Shown here: in pieces, positions 12,023 through 23,844 of the stretch
How the letters are laid out: each line of letters opens with the position of its first letter
Numbering within the stretch: position 1 is the first letter of the stretch
Assembly (NCBI GenBank): GCA_028554645.1
Contig: JAQOOI010000043.1
Coordinates: 124,001 to 188,000 of the forward strand
Direction of reading: 5' to 3'
From: Omphalotus guepiniiformis
Lineage: Eukaryota > Basidiomycota > Agaricomycetes > Agaricales > Omphalotaceae
Length of the DNA stretch: 64,000 nucleotides
Made by a program: the position numbers and the translations under genes
The notes under the pieces: model-generated
Databases searched by the model: none
The model's input: only the letters and a program-made list of their open reading frames with translations
What the model was told of the DNA's origin: nothing

Positions 12023-12749
12023 TCACTCCCTCAACCCAACAACAACCTCCTTCTCCGAACCAAAAACTTCCCCACCCGAAGCAATCGAATCAATAAGCAA
12101 CGAAAGTTTTGTTCGGGTTAGATTTTGTTCCTATAAACCCCCACGCACGCGCTTCATCAGTCACCCTCTCACAACAAAACGTAGGGAAACGCAAGGCAGG
12201 GAGACGTACATTCCGAATAACATCTAAATCATCTTTAAACGCATCAACGACGGATTCCATCCAGAATGATTTGAATTTTGAGTTGAGGTCGGGGTTGTTG
12301 CTCGCTCCCTTTGAAGGTGATGTTAATGTTAGAGCTTCGTTGGCGGTGGTGAATGGAGGGAGAGGCGTGGGTTTTGGTTGGGGTGAGTGTGTGGGTGGGG
12401 GTGGGTTGGAAGGGTGGGTTTGAGTTTGGGGTTTTGGTGGTGGGTTGGTTTTGTTTTTGTTTTTGGGGAAACGGGATGAGGATGAGGAAGAGTCGGTGTT
12501 TTCCTCGGAGGAATCCGAGGAAGACGAGGAGGAGGATGAAGAGGAGGATAGTGGTTGTGTTCGTGTTCGTGTCGTTGCCGGCGGAGCTTTCGATTTCAAT
12601 GCTTTTGTTGTTCCTTCACCCTCCGACGACGACGACGACGACGACGAAGACGAAGACGAATCATCTTCCGAAGAAGATACCCTCGCTCTTCTCTTTCTCT
12701 TTCTCTGTCTTTTTCTTTGCGGCACAGCGTTAGTAACTCGTTCGACCAT
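12023..12749 (-). CDS. RSA3: RSA3-like ribosome-assembly protein, copy 1
   Basis: Exons 12749-12210 and 12130-12023 (intron 12209-12131, GTACGT...TAG) give 215 residues. The N-terminus is strongly basic (RKRQRKRKRRARV), a likely nuclear/nucleolar signal. Long serine/acidic tracts and a Pro/Lys/Thr-rich linker follow. The conserved C-terminus reads FKSFWMESVVDAFKDDLDVI, then RNEQNLTRTKLSLLIDSIAS. This fits the Rsa3 domain, which acts in early 60S subunit assembly in the nucleolus. The intron splits the conserved domain exactly between RN and EQN. It is divergent from ADE2-1, sharing a 254-bp upstream region, and convergent with MTAP-1. The assignment rests on the short C-terminal domain and is therefore moderate. 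Confidence 0.72.
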
Positions 12750-13003
12750 TGGGCTGAAGCTGAAGTACGCGTTCGCGCAGAATCGCGCTGGACGTGAGCG
12801 CGTGAGCGAGGAAAGTCAACAAAGAGGTACAAATAGTAATAGACGAAAACGGGTGAGGAAAATTTTCGGAATCTAAGCGCTAATCAGATTGCGCACGGAC
12901 CTCCATCGACTCTCTGGGTTTTTTTTTCTTTTCTTCTTGCGTTCCTCCTTTTTGCGTTGCGTTGCGTTGCGTTCCACTGCGAACACGAATACGAATACGA
13001 ATA

Positions 13004-15158
13004 ATGACGGATAAAGTAGTCGGTATACTCGGTAAGTCTCAGCAGGCTTTTCGCTGAAAGAAAAGAAACGAAGAAAAGAAAAGTGCCGAGTGCTGATGAA
13101 CTTTTTTTGGGTTGTAGGCGGAGGCCAACTAGGTCGTATGTTGATGCACGCCGCATCACTACTAAACATCCCAGTAATCATCCTAGACGACAACGAATTC
13201 GCACCCGCGAAGCAGATTCTTCCTTCTCCTCATCCTCTCCCCCCATCCTCCTCCCCTTCCTCCCCAAAAACCACCTCCTCCTCCTCCGCTTCCGCATCCG
13301 AAGCCATCCCAAAACACCTAACAGGCTCATTCACATCCCCAACCTCAATCACCACCCTCGCATCCCTCGTCAACGTCCTAACAATCGAAATCGAACACGT
13401 CAACGTCGATGCCCTAGAATCCGCGAGAAAAGAATATGGAGTTGAGGTTCATCCTGATCCTGAGACGATTAGGATTGTGCAGGATAAGTTTAGACAGAAG
13501 TGTTGGTTGAAGGGAAGGGGGTGTCCTGTTGGGGAGTTTGTTGGTGTTCGTGTGGGCGATGCGGAGGGTACCGCCAAAGGAGAAGGCGAAGTTGACATCC
13601 AAGAAGCAATTCAAACTCTCGGTCTCCCTTTAATGCTTAAATCTCGAACACTAGCCTACGACGGACGAGGTAACCACACACTCACTTCCTCTTCCCCAGA
13701 ATCCATATCCACCGCCATTGCCTCCCTCAGCGGTAGCACCTCCTCCCGCTCGCGCTTGCTATACGCAGAAAAATGGGTCCCATACGTGATGGAAATCGCC
13801 GTTATGGTTGTTCGATCCAAAGAAGGGGAGGTTAAGGCGTATCCGGCTGTTGAGACTGTTCATAGGGATAGTATATGTCATGTTGTTTATGCGCCTTTGC
13901 GTGTTGGTGCGGGCGTAGGTGGGGTTGGTGGAGTTGGGGTTGGGGGTGGGGTGGGGCAAGCGGGGGTGGCGGGGAAGGCAGAGGAGATTGCTATTCAGGC
14001 TGTTAGGGGTCTTAGTGGGGCGGGTGTATTTGGTGTTGAAATGTTTTTATTGAAAGATGGTCAGTCCTTCCCTTGCCGTCCTCCTCGTTTATCCTCACCT
14101 CACCTCACGCTCACCTCACCTTCCGCACGTTCGACAGGCACAATCTACATAAACGAAATCGCACCCCGCCCCCACAACTCAGGCCACTACACAATCGAAT
14201 CATGCCACACATCCCAATACGAAAACCACCTCCGTTCAATCCTCTCTCTCCCACTCGGTTCAACTAAAATGAAAGTACCTTCCGCCGCAATGATCAACAT
14301 CATCGGTACCGGGTCCACACCCGGGGATACACGTGCGATTGAAGAGTTCAAGATTCGAGCGTTGGGCGTTGAGGGGGTTAGTGTACATATGTATGGGAAG
14401 GGGGAATGTAGGAAGGGTAGGAAGATGGGTCATGTTACTATTGTTGGGGAGAGTGATGCGGTCGTCAGAGCGAAAGTCTCGGAATTACTCGAATTCCTAC
14501 CTTCCCCTTCTCCTCCCTCCCCATCCACCTCCACCCCTGCCCCTCCCACCTCCCTAACCCCCGTACCCCTAACGCACTCCCACCCCTTCCCACTAGCCTC
14601 AATAATAATGGGTTCAGACTCCGACCTCCCCATCCTCCTCCCAACATCACAAATCCTCTCCCAATTCAAAATCCCCTACGAACTAACCATCGTTTCCGCC
14701 CACCGGACCCCCGATCGCTTGTTCCGGTATGCAAAGGGCCTGAGGGACAGAGGTGTTAGGGTTGTTGTGGCGGGGGCTGGTGGGGCAGCTCATTTACCTG
14801 GGATGGTAGCTTCGTTGACGAGTGTACCGGTTGTTGGTGTTCCTGTGAGAGCTACGCAGTTGGGGGGTGTTGATTCGTTGTTGAGTATTGTTCAGATGCC
14901 TGTGGGTTCCTATTTACCTTTACCTTACTTCGCATGCTGACTGGTTTTTTGCGTGTGTAGAGAGGTATACCGGTCGCGACTGTATCGATAAACAACGGGA
15001 CAAACGCAGGTTTACTAGCCGTTAGGATTCTTTCCGCTGGGATTGAGAGGTTGGCGGGGGAAATGGAGGTTTATATGAAGAGGATGGAGGAAGAGGTTGA
15101 GAGGAAGGTGACGAAGTTAGAGGAGGTTGGATGGGAGGGGTATTCGAGTTCGGGGTAG
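13004..15158 (+). CDS. ADE2: Phosphoribosylaminoimidazole carboxylase, intact copy
   Basis: This is a two-domain enzyme of de novo purine synthesis converting AIR to CAIR. Exons 13004-13031, 13118-14059, 14138-14901 and 14961-15158 join in frame to 643 residues. The N-terminal PurK/ATP-grasp half starts [19 protein letters not shown] and includes [50 protein letters not shown] and [17 protein letters not shown]. The C-terminal PurE half includes [63 protein letters not shown] and [15 protein letters not shown] Pro/Ser-rich linker joins them. Exon 1 is only 28 nt. Intron 2 is 78 nt without an in-frame stop, so retention would insert 26 residues. It is the only complete copy among four other degraded ones. 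NLR-B follows on the same strand. Confidence 0.93.
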
Positions 15159-16383
15159 TTCAGGGTTAGTTCGAGTTGGAATGAGAGGTAGGGTTGGGGG
15201 AGGGTGCGGGCGGGGGTTGGGTAGGGTTGGGTAGGGTTGGGTAGGGTAACCTTGGAGTCACGGTGACGATGTACGTACGTACGGAGAAGATGAAGACGAA
15301 ATGTAGCGTAGAAGAACTGGAGTACCTTGCTTTAATTTTCTTTTGTATAATCCTTTCAAAATCAGATTCGTCCACCGAATCCTTTCTCCTCGGGTTTATC
15401 GTCCCTCAAATGACTCAGATTCAATAAAACCGGTCCTGTCGACAGTACCTCAGGCCTCAGGTTTCTATCATACAGTACTACCACGTATGCGCGCACGGGC
15501 GTTAAACCTGCATACCCTGCAGTCCATCATCTATCCATGTCGCTGCTGCACAACTACACAACTCGTAACTTGAACAACGTTGCGTTGCTTGAATTGATAC
15601 ATAGTTGTTTGATGGTACGATACTAAGATGTATGTTATAACAAACTCCTCCTTGCTTATTCCTATGCGTCCGTATTCCGAGTCGTTATCCCTTTTTCATT
15701 CATTCCATTCATTCCCATTAAATACTGAGTCCTCCAGTGCTTTTGCTAGTGCAACGTGAACGTTTTTTTTTTTCCATTGTTGTTGTTGTAAATATTAATT
15801 ATTTTTTGTGTCTGGGGGGGGTGGGGAAGCAGAAATGACATAGGTGATACATATGATATAGACTGTGACAAGAATGTACCTTTGAATGTTGACTCGGAGG
15901 GTGATTCAGTACGGGGTGGGGGGTGGGGGGTGTTATTACGAGTATTTTGGTATTATTCCCTCAAAACATGTGTTTTGGGCGTGTTTACATGCAAATTAGA
16001 ACTGCATCAGCAGGAATCTATAATTCCTGTCCAAACCATCACACATCAGAATAATATATCAATACATTGATCACTGTGCATTCTCCGGGTCTAGAACCGA
16101 AGTGTTGATCAGAGTAGCCCATCAATAACATCCAGGCAGACTCCGAAACTCCGAAATGATGCAGCAGGGGTCAAACGGACTGTCTTGATCAAATCCCCCA
16201 ACTCTTTCTCTTACCTCCATCATGAGTCAATTCTCTGTGGGTCGTACTATGAATTCTTTTCAATCTCAACCAAGCAACAACAAGTGGGTTTGATTTGTGA
16301 TTGAAGATGGCTGCTGAGTATTTCCCTCTTTAATAGCTTTTTGCCGCAGCAAACTTCAACTGGGCATTTCATGTCACCAGACA
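15159..16383. other. Region between ADE2 and NLR-B; duplicated NLR 5' flank
   Basis: No gene is seen apart from a possible NLR-B leader exon at 16,222 (MSQFSVGRTMNSF then a GTGGGT donor). The stretch is homologous to the flanks upstream of NLR-A (inverted) and NLR-C (direct). A G-rich repeat lies at its left end. Confidence 0.6.
15215..15247 (+). repeat. G-rich 10-bp tandem repeat GGTTGGGTAG
   Basis: About three and a third copies of GGTTGGGTAG lie just after the ADE2 stop codon. They give regularly spaced G-runs that could form a G-quadruplex on the plus strand. The unit resembles but is not the TTAGGG telomere repeat. Confidence 0.75.
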
Positions 16384-19282
16384 ATGGTCAGCATGTCAAG
16401 TAGGTGTGATCAATTAAAAATCATTCAGACACTGATAAGTATCCCAGTGTTGGTATTCTCAATAATGCCTCTGGTATCAATATCACAGGTGGTACTTTCA
16501 ATGCTATTGGAGGAAATGTCTACACTGTTGATGGTATGACAATCATATTACTTTTATATACAGAAATTTTATCTCACTGTAATGGGTCTAGGATCAGACC
16601 TCAAGTCCACTATTATAAATTGGCTCAAAGCACCAAACTTCATTATGAACTTCAGTAATGTGAGAGACAACAAAGTGACAGGCACTGGGGCCTGGCTTCT
16701 GGATGATCCCAGATACATTCAATGGGAGAAGAAAGGTGGATTACTTTGGATACAGGGCAAAGGCAAGCCATCTTTGGTCTATCACAATTTAACTAGTATA
16801 TAACAGTCATACTTGTGTATAGCTGGTGCTGGCAAGACCTATTTGTGGTAAGAACATATTGAACATTTTTCATTTTAGAATCTAATATCCAATATGGATT
16901 AGCACTACAGTCATTGACCATCTTCTCAATGACAGTCAACCTAGCAAAGTGCTAGCATTTTATCACTACTTTGATTCAGGTGATACTGCAAAGCAGCACT
17001 ACAGAGGTCTCCTTTTGTCTCTGTTAGCTCAGGTCACTGGATGCTCTGAACATGTTTCTTCTGAGATAGAAGACATGTATAAGACATACAAAAATAGCAA
17101 TCAGCTGCCAACTCTTGCTGTTCTTGAAGGCACTATCAGAGCTGCACTTGCATCTTGCTCATCTATGAAATCTGTGTATATAATCATAGATGCAATGGAT
17201 GAGGCAAATGAGGCTGCTAAATATGAGGTCTTCAACTTCATTGAGGGTCTGCTTGCTCTAAGCAAGATGCATGTGCTAGTGACCAGCCGTCATTCTTCAA
17301 GAGTTGATCCTATAAAGAGCATCACTATCCAGCTGAATGCTGAGGATATTAGTGAAGATGTCAAGATGTATCTGGATCACTTCATCCCGTGGCTGAATCT
17401 CCAGAGTAATATAGAGAGTGAAGTAGAGCAGGTCTTAATGGATAACACAAATGGACAGTAAGGCCTTGTCATTTCTGGAGTTGACTTGTAACTGACATAA
17501 TCAAGATTCAGATGGGTGGACTGTCAAATGAATGCCCTTAGGCAATGTGGAACTGCAAGAGCAGTAGAGAAGAAATTAAGGCAGCTTCCACCTGATCTTG
17601 AAACAACATATATCCATGCACTACAACACATTCCTGAAGACCACAAGGAGGATGCAAACCTCATTTTCCAGTGTATCACATCTGCTGTGAGGCCTCTATC
17701 TACAAAGGAGTTGGCTGAAATAATGGCCACTGATCTGAAGAGCCGGTCATTTCTGATAAAGTACCAGGATCATGGTTTGGGTGGAAAACTTCATAAGATT
17801 ATTGACACCACACTAGTGACTGTACAGCAGGATCTTGTCCAGTTCGCTCATCATTCTGTGAAAGAATTTCTGATCACAGACTGTATGAAATTTGAGCCAA
17901 CTGGATATTTCAAGATTGACAATAGACTGGCTCATGGTGTGATGGCACACACCTGCATTATCTATTTGCTTTACTATGGCAGACAGACTCATCTCAGTGG
18001 CACTGTGGATCTTAAAGAATTTCCATTGGCCGGATATGCAGCAGAACACTGGATGTATCATGGGAGATCAAGGGAAACTATGGATGAAAAGACTATCGAG
18101 AGTGGAATGGAGCTACTTGATAACACCAAGGTGGAATTTCTTGAGTGGTTGAAGTTATACATGCCAGATAATTTTTGGCACCCTATGGATATGCAGTTGA
18201 CATTGATTCAAGTTCAGGAACCTCTTTATTATGCAGCCTATGGAGGACTCTTGGAGATTGTAGAGAGACTTAGACAGAAAGGTGCAAATGTCAATGCTAA
18301 AGGTGGTTTTTATGGAAATGCTCTCCAAGCTGCTGCTCAATCTGGACATGAGGCCATTGTGAAGGTTCTTCTCTCTGCAGGTGCAGATGTCAATGCTGAG
18401 GGTGGATACTATAGAAATGCTCTCCAGGCTGCTGCTCGATCTGGACATGAGGCCATTGTGAAGCTTCTTCTCTCTGCAGGTGCAGATGTCAATGGTAATG
18501 GAAATGAGGTTAGCCCTGCGTATGAGCATCCTGTAAGGCTTGATGTCAATGCAAAACATATATACCATGCAAATCCTCTGCAAGCTGCTGTTCAATCTGG
18601 ACATGAGGCCATTGTGAAGCTTCTTCTCTCTGCTGGTGCAGATGTCAATGCAAAGGGTGGACAATATGGATATGCTCTCCAGGCTGCTGCTTGGCATGAG
18701 GCCATTGTGACACTTCTTCTCTCTGCAGGTGCAGATGTCAATGCAAAGGGTGGACTATATGGATATGCTCTCCAAGCTGCTGTTGAATCTGGACATGAGG
18801 CCATTGTGAAGCTTCTTCTCTCTGCAGGTGCAGTTGTCAATGCAAAATATAGATCCCGTGGAAGTCCTCTGCAAGCTGCTGTTGAATTTAGAAATGAGGC
18901 CATTGTGAAGCTTCTTCTCTCTGCTGGTGCAGATGTCAATGCTAAGGGTGGGGAGTATGGAAATGCTCTCCAGGCTGCTGCTTGGCATGGACATGAGGCC
19001 ATTGTGACACTTCTTCTCTCTGCAGGTGCAGATGTCAATGCAAAGGGTGGACAATATGGATCTGCTCTCCAAGCTGCTGCTTTGTCTGGGCATGAGGCCA
19101 TTGTAAAGCTTCTCCTCCCTGCAGGAGCAGATGTGGATGCACAAGGTGGTGAATATGGATATGCTCTCCAAGCTGCTGCTCAGTCTGGACATAAGGCCAT
19201 TGTAAAACTTCTTCTCACTACAGGTGCAAATGTCAATATTCTTGATAACAAAACCAGATTCTCTCTTCACATTGCTTCTTAG
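16384..19282 (+). CDS. NLR-B: NACHT NTPase with 10 ankyrin repeats
   Basis: This is a paralogue of NLR-A and NLR-C. Supported exons are 16564-16762, 16823-16847, 16903-17457 and 17506-19282, preceded by an N-terminal exon ending about 16,535. They rebuild Walker A (GKAGAGKT, split by a GC-AG intron at 16763-16822), Walker B (VYIIIDAMDEA), TSRH, RPLSTKELAEIMATDL and AHHSVKEFL, then 10 ankyrin repeats ending FSLHIAS. Repeat 3 is irregular: its end is replaced by NGNGNEVSPAYEHPVRLDVN. The 5' exon has lost one T relative to NLR-A (ATCATTCAG versus ATCATTTCAG), so the INITGGTF motif frame needs either an extra splice before it or another start. The second AG used to keep frame in NLR-A and NLR-C (AAAG) is absent here. 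The core is intact, but the N-terminus may be broken. Confidence 0.75.
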
Positions 19283-19574
19283 TCTGATGTATCTCTCCTA
19301 GCTACTCCTAGGCACTATATATGTAGGCACAGATTTCTCTTCATATAAGCTGAAATATCATTTGTAATTACCATCTTTGTAAATTCAAAAACCAAGATAA
19401 AACTTTGAGAGATTTGTTTATAGTCAAATTTATTATGAAATACATGTGCACTATTGCCTAACCAGAAAGGGTCTAGGAGTTCAAACATTATGATATTAAT
19501 TGTTTTGACTCATAAAGGTAAGAATGAATATCTTGTAGAATGAGTTTCTTCCCTCTTCACACTCAATAATACAC
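19283..19574. other. 3' flank of NLR-B, shared with NLR-A and NLR-C
   Basis: No gene is seen. The sequence is homologous to 30,063-30,355 and, inverted, to about 3,000-3,250 (shared TCTCCTAGCTACT and ACAGATTTCTCTT). It is part of the duplicated NLR unit. Confidence 0.6.
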
Positions 19575-19898
19575 CACCAGACAATGGTCAACATGTCAAG
19601 TAGGTGTGATCAATTGAAAATCATTCAGACACAGATAAGTATCCCAGTGTTGATATTCTCAATAATGCCTCTGGTATCAATATCACAGGTGGTACTTTCA
19701 ATGCTATTGGAGGAAATGTCTACACTGTTGATGGTATGACAATCATATCACTTTTATATACAGAAAGTGTATCTAACTGTAATGGGTCTAGGCTCAGGTC
19801 TACTATCATAAATTGGCTTAAGCAACCAAACTTCGTTATGAACTTCAGTAGTGTGAGAGATAACAAAGTGACAGGCACTGGGGCCTGGCTTCTTGCTA
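19575..19898 (+). pseudogene. NLR 5' fragment (fourth NACHT copy, truncated)
   Basis: It repeats the NLR 5' exons: the INITGGTF-coding block at 19,673-19,734, the following intron, and the exon reading TIINWLKQPNFVMNFSSVRD up to GTGAWLL. It stops there. The frame then passes into reverse-complement ADE2 sequence (ANPNTSILEALCTPKQ). It also lacks a few bases near 19,792 relative to the other copies. It has no P-loop or repeats, so it is a dead fragment. Confidence 0.8.
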
Positions 19899-21625
19899 AC
19901 CCTAACACCTCTATTCTTGAGGCCCTTTGCACACCAAAACAAGCGATCGAGGGTCCGGTGGGCGGAAACGATGGTTAGTTCGTAGGGAATTTTGAATAGG
20001 GAGAGGATTTGTGATGTTGGGAGGAGGATGGGGATGTCGGAGTCGGAACCCATTATTATTGAGGCTAGAGGGTGGGGGTGGGAGTGGGCTAGGGGTGTGG
20101 GGGTTAGGGAGGGAGTGAGGGAGGTGGAAGGGGAGGGGGTGGAGGGAGGGGAAGGTAGGAAATTGAGTAATTCCGAGACTTTAAGTCTAACCTCTGCATC
20201 ACTCTCCCCAACAATAGTGACATGACCCATCTTCCTACCCTTCCTACATTCCCCCTTCCCATACATATGTACACTAACCCCCTCAACACCCAGTGCCTTG
20301 ACACCAAATTCCTCGATCGCACGTGTATCCCCTGGGGTCGAGCCGGTACCGATGATGTTACTCATGGCGGCGGAGGCTACTTTCATTTTTGTGGAGCCGA
20401 GTGGGAGAGAGAGGAGTTTTCGTATTGGGATGTGTGGCATAATTCGATTGTGTAGTGACCTGAGTTGTGGGGTCGGGGTGCGATTTCGTTTATGTAGATT
20501 GTGCCTGCGCGTACCGTGCGGAAGGTAAGATCAGCGTGAGGTGAGGTGAGGATAAACGAGTGAGGTGAGGGAGGGGACTAACCATCTTTAAATAAAAACA
20601 ATTCAACGCCAAATACACCCGCCCCACTCAAACCCTTCACAGCCTGAATAGCAATCTCCTCCGCCTTCCCCGCCACCCCTGCTTGCCCCACCCCAACCCC
20701 ACCAACCCCACCTACGCCCGAACCAACACGCAAAGGCGCATAAACAACATGACATATACTTTCCCTATCAACAGTTTCAACAGCCGGATACGCCTTAACC
20801 TCCCCTTCTTTGGATCTAACGACCATTACGGCGATTTCCATCACGTATGGGACCCATTTTTCTGCGTATAGCAAGCGCGAGCGGGAGGAGGTGCTACCGC
20901 CGGTGAGAGAGGCAATAGCGGAAGCGATGGAGTCTGGGGATGAGGAAGTGAGGGTGTTGTTACCTCGTCCGTCGTAAGCTAATGTTCGGGATTTTGACAT
21001 TAGTGAAGGACCGAGGGTTTGGATTGCTTCTTGGATGTCGACTTCGCCTTCCGTCGCTTTCGTTGCACCGACTTCGCCCACACGAACACCAACAAACAAA
21101 CTCCCCAACAGGACACCCCCGTCCCTTCAACCAACACTTCTGACCTAAACTTATCCTGAACAATCCTAATCGTCTCAGGGACCAGGATGTACCTCGACTC
21201 CATGTTCTTTCCTCGCGGATTCTAGGGCATCGACGTTGACGTGTTCGATTTCGATTGTGAGGACGTTTACGCGGGATGCGAGGGTGGTGATTGAGGTTGG
21301 GGATGTGAAGGAGCCTTTTAGGTGTTTTGGGAAGGCTTCGGATGCGGAAGCGGAGGAGGAGGTGGTGTTTTTTGGGGAGGAAGGGGAGGAGGATGGGGGG
21401 AGAGGATGGGGAGAAGGAAGAATCTGCTTCGCGGGTGCGAATTCGTTTTCGTCTAGGATGATTACTGGGATACTTAGTAGTGATGCTGCGTGCATCAACA
21501 TACGACCTAGTTGGCCTCCGCCTACAACCCAAAGAGTATATCAACATTCAGCACTTTTCTTTCTTTTCTTTCTATCGAAAAGCCTGTTGAGACTTACCGA
21601 GTATACCGACTACTTTATCCGTCAT
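19899..21625 (-). pseudogene. ADE2: ADE2 copy 2, frameshifted and 3'-truncated
   Basis: It starts like the intact gene (ATG at 21,625, 28-nt exon 1 to 21,598, GTAAGT donor, [15 protein letters not shown]). Within the PurK half there are at least two single-base insertions relative to copy 1: CCTGGTCCCTGAG for CCTGATCCTGAG, and TTTAGGTCAGAAG for TTTAGACAGAAG. They produce early stops. Further down, the frames for [29 protein letters not shown] and the first part of PurE ([27 protein letters not shown]) are still readable. It breaks at DRGVRV, where it meets the NLR fragment. The 3' end of PurE is missing, so no enzyme is expected. Confidence 0.85.
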
Positions 21626-21867
21626 TATTCGTATTCGTGTTCGAAGTGAAACGCGCAGCGCAACGCAAGAAGGAGAAGAAACGCAAGAAAAGAAAAAAAA
21701 ATCACCAGAAATGTCGATAGAGGCCCGTGCGCAATCTGATTAACGCTTAGATTCCGAAAAATTTCCTGTCCCATTCCGTATTTGTACCTGTTTGTTGACT
21801 TTCCTTGCTCGCGCCTTTAGGCTTTCGTCCAACGCGAACGCGTACCTTCAGCTTCAGCTTCAGCGCA

Positions 21868-22541
21868 ATGCTCGAACGAGTTACTAATACTGTGCCGCAA
21901 AGAAAAAGACAGAGAAAGAGGAAAAGAAGAGCGAGGGTATCTTCTTCGGAAGATGATTCGTCGTCGTCGTCGTCGAACGAGTCGAGGGAAGGAACAACAT
22001 TGAAATCGAAAGCTCCGCCGGCAACGACGCGAACACGAACCCAATCATCTGCATCTTCCTCCTCCTCTTCTTCCTCTTCTTCCTCTTCTTCCTCGGATTC
22101 CTCCGACTCAGACACCCACTCCTCATCCCGCTCCCGCTACCCCAAAAACAAAACCAACCCCAATTCACCACCAAAGCCCCAAACCCACCCTCCCCCACCC
22201 ACACACTTACCCCAACCAAAACCCACGCCTCTCCCTCCATTCACCCCCTCCTCATCCGCCTCAAAGGGAGCGAGCACCAACCCCGACCTCAACTCAAGGT
22301 TCAAATCATTCTGGATGGAATCCGTCGTTGATGCGTTTAAAGATGATTTAGATGTTATTCGGAATGTACGTCCCCCTGCCTTGCGTTTCCCTACGTTTTG
22401 TTGTGAGAGCACGACTGATCACGAAGGGTACAGGAACAAAATCTAACTAGGACAAAACTTTCCTTGCTTATCGATTCGATTGCTTCGGGTTCGGATGTTT
22501 TTGGTTCGGAGAAGGAGGTTGTTGTTGGGTTGAGGGAGTGA
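21868..22541 (+). CDS. RSA3: RSA3-like ribosome-assembly protein, copy 2
   Basis: Exons 21868-22365 and 22434-22541 (intron GTACGT...CAG) give 201 residues. It keeps the basic N-terminus (RKRQRKRKRRARV), serine tracts, the Pro-rich linker and the full C-terminal domain (FKSFWMESVVDAFKDDLDVI, then RNEQNLTRTKLSLLIDSIAS). Compared with copy 1 it differs mainly in the lengths of the serine and proline tracts and by VFGSEKEVVVGLRE after SGSD rather than SGGE. It lies head-to-head with the dead ADE2 copy 2 and tail-to-tail with MTAP-2, mirroring the left arm. The frame is open, so it may be functional. Confidence 0.7.
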
Positions 22542-22619
22542 AGCGAAGCGAGATGTATAAGGAAGCAGGTAGCTCTAGTCATACCACAAATGCCAATTCA
22601 TTTCTACATTAATCCCATT

Positions 22620-23844
22620 CTAATTCTTCACCCCCTCACCAAAATACTCTGGAAGAACAAACGCCAGTTTCTTTCTATCCTCTTCACTAATCTCCACACT
22701 CCTGGGCATAATCGATAATTTCATTCCTCCGACTTCTTCTTCTAGAAGTCCTTTTCCTCCTTCGCCTCCCCCTTTGCCTCCCCCTTGGCCTGCGCCTGCG
22801 GCTTCGGCACCCGAAAACACCTTATGTATATCATCCAGTATCGCAGCAGCCACTTTCCTCGACGTATTCGCATTCTTAGTAAGAGTTTTGAAGACTTCAG
22901 CTGCTGTTACTGTTTCTTCGTGAGGTCTCCATGCGTCGTAGTCTGTTGCTGTTGCGATGAGTGCGTAGCTGAGAAAATTCATGTTAAACGACTTTGAGTA
23001 CGAATAGACAGTGTGATTGACGCACCTAATCTCAGCCTCCCTAGCGAGTTTCGCCTCAGGTAACGTACTCATATTAATCAAATCCCCACCCCATTGTCTA
23101 TACATCAAACTCTCCGCTCTCGTACTAAACTGTGGTCCTTCCATCACAACCAAACATTTATCCGTGAACAACTTTACCCCTTCCCCCTCTGCAGCACTCT
23201 CCGCCTCAAGAACCCCCCTAACCTTCCCCTCCAACCACCTAACAAACCCCAAACTAAACGGTTCCCCAAACCTCGCATGCGCAACAACACTCGTCCCATC
23301 AAAAAACGAACTTACCCTCACTCCCTTCGTCCGATCAATCACCTGTGTCGGTAACACGAAAGACCCAGGGGGGATTTCCTCCCTTAGGGACCCGACGGCG
23401 CTGAATGCTAGGATGGCGCGTACGCCTAGGGATTTTAGGGCGGAGATGTTTGCTGGACCTGGGATGGCGGAAGGGGGGATTGAGTGGGTTGGGCCGTGAC
23501 GGGAGAGGAAGGCTATTAGGGTTCCGGAGGGGAGAGAGGAGATTGTTATTGGGGAGCTTGGGGGGCCCCAGGGCTGTGAGAGGGGGGTGTTTGTTTGTTT
23601 GTTTTGTTAGACTCGGGAAGGGAGGGGGACGTACGGTTATTGGGTTTACTTGTTTACTTGGGAGGGGAGGATATAGTTAGAGGAGGAGGAGGAACGTTGG
23701 GGCAAGGAACGTACACGAAAGTAAGATTATCGAGATGATACAACCCACTTCCACCAATTACACCGATTAAAACTGTCCCCGCCATTCCACGTTAGCGTTC
23801 CGAACTCCTTGCAACCCCACTGGCGTACCTTTTTCTTCTGCCAT
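22620..23844 (-). CDS. MEU1: S-methyl-5'-thioadenosine phosphorylase, copy 2
   Basis: Exons 23844-23829, 23772-23715, 23656-23635, 23573-23026 and 22968-22620 join in frame to 330 residues, the same length as copy 1. It carries all the same motifs ([70 protein letters not shown]). Exon 4 is 3 nt longer and exon 5 is 3 nt shorter than in copy 1. The last intron (23025-22969, 57 nt) has no in-frame stop, so an unspliced message would still be readable. Splice acceptor 2 is AAG rather than CAG. It is an intact paralogue made by the inverted duplication; expression cannot be judged here. Confidence 0.87.

Noticed and set aside
12353..12876. Plus-strand acidic/arginine-rich frames opposite RSA3-1
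   Set aside because: They are antisense to serine and basic codon runs of the real gene (TCC/TCT repeats read as GGA/AGA) and have no intron-phase support.
15205..15250. Internal telomere repeat
   Set aside because: The unit is GGTTGGGTAG, not TTAGGG, and has only about three copies. It is better described as a G-rich minisatellite.
19899..21625. ADE2 copy 2 as a functional second enzyme
   Set aside because: Single-base insertions in the PurK half and loss of the end of PurE rule out a working product.
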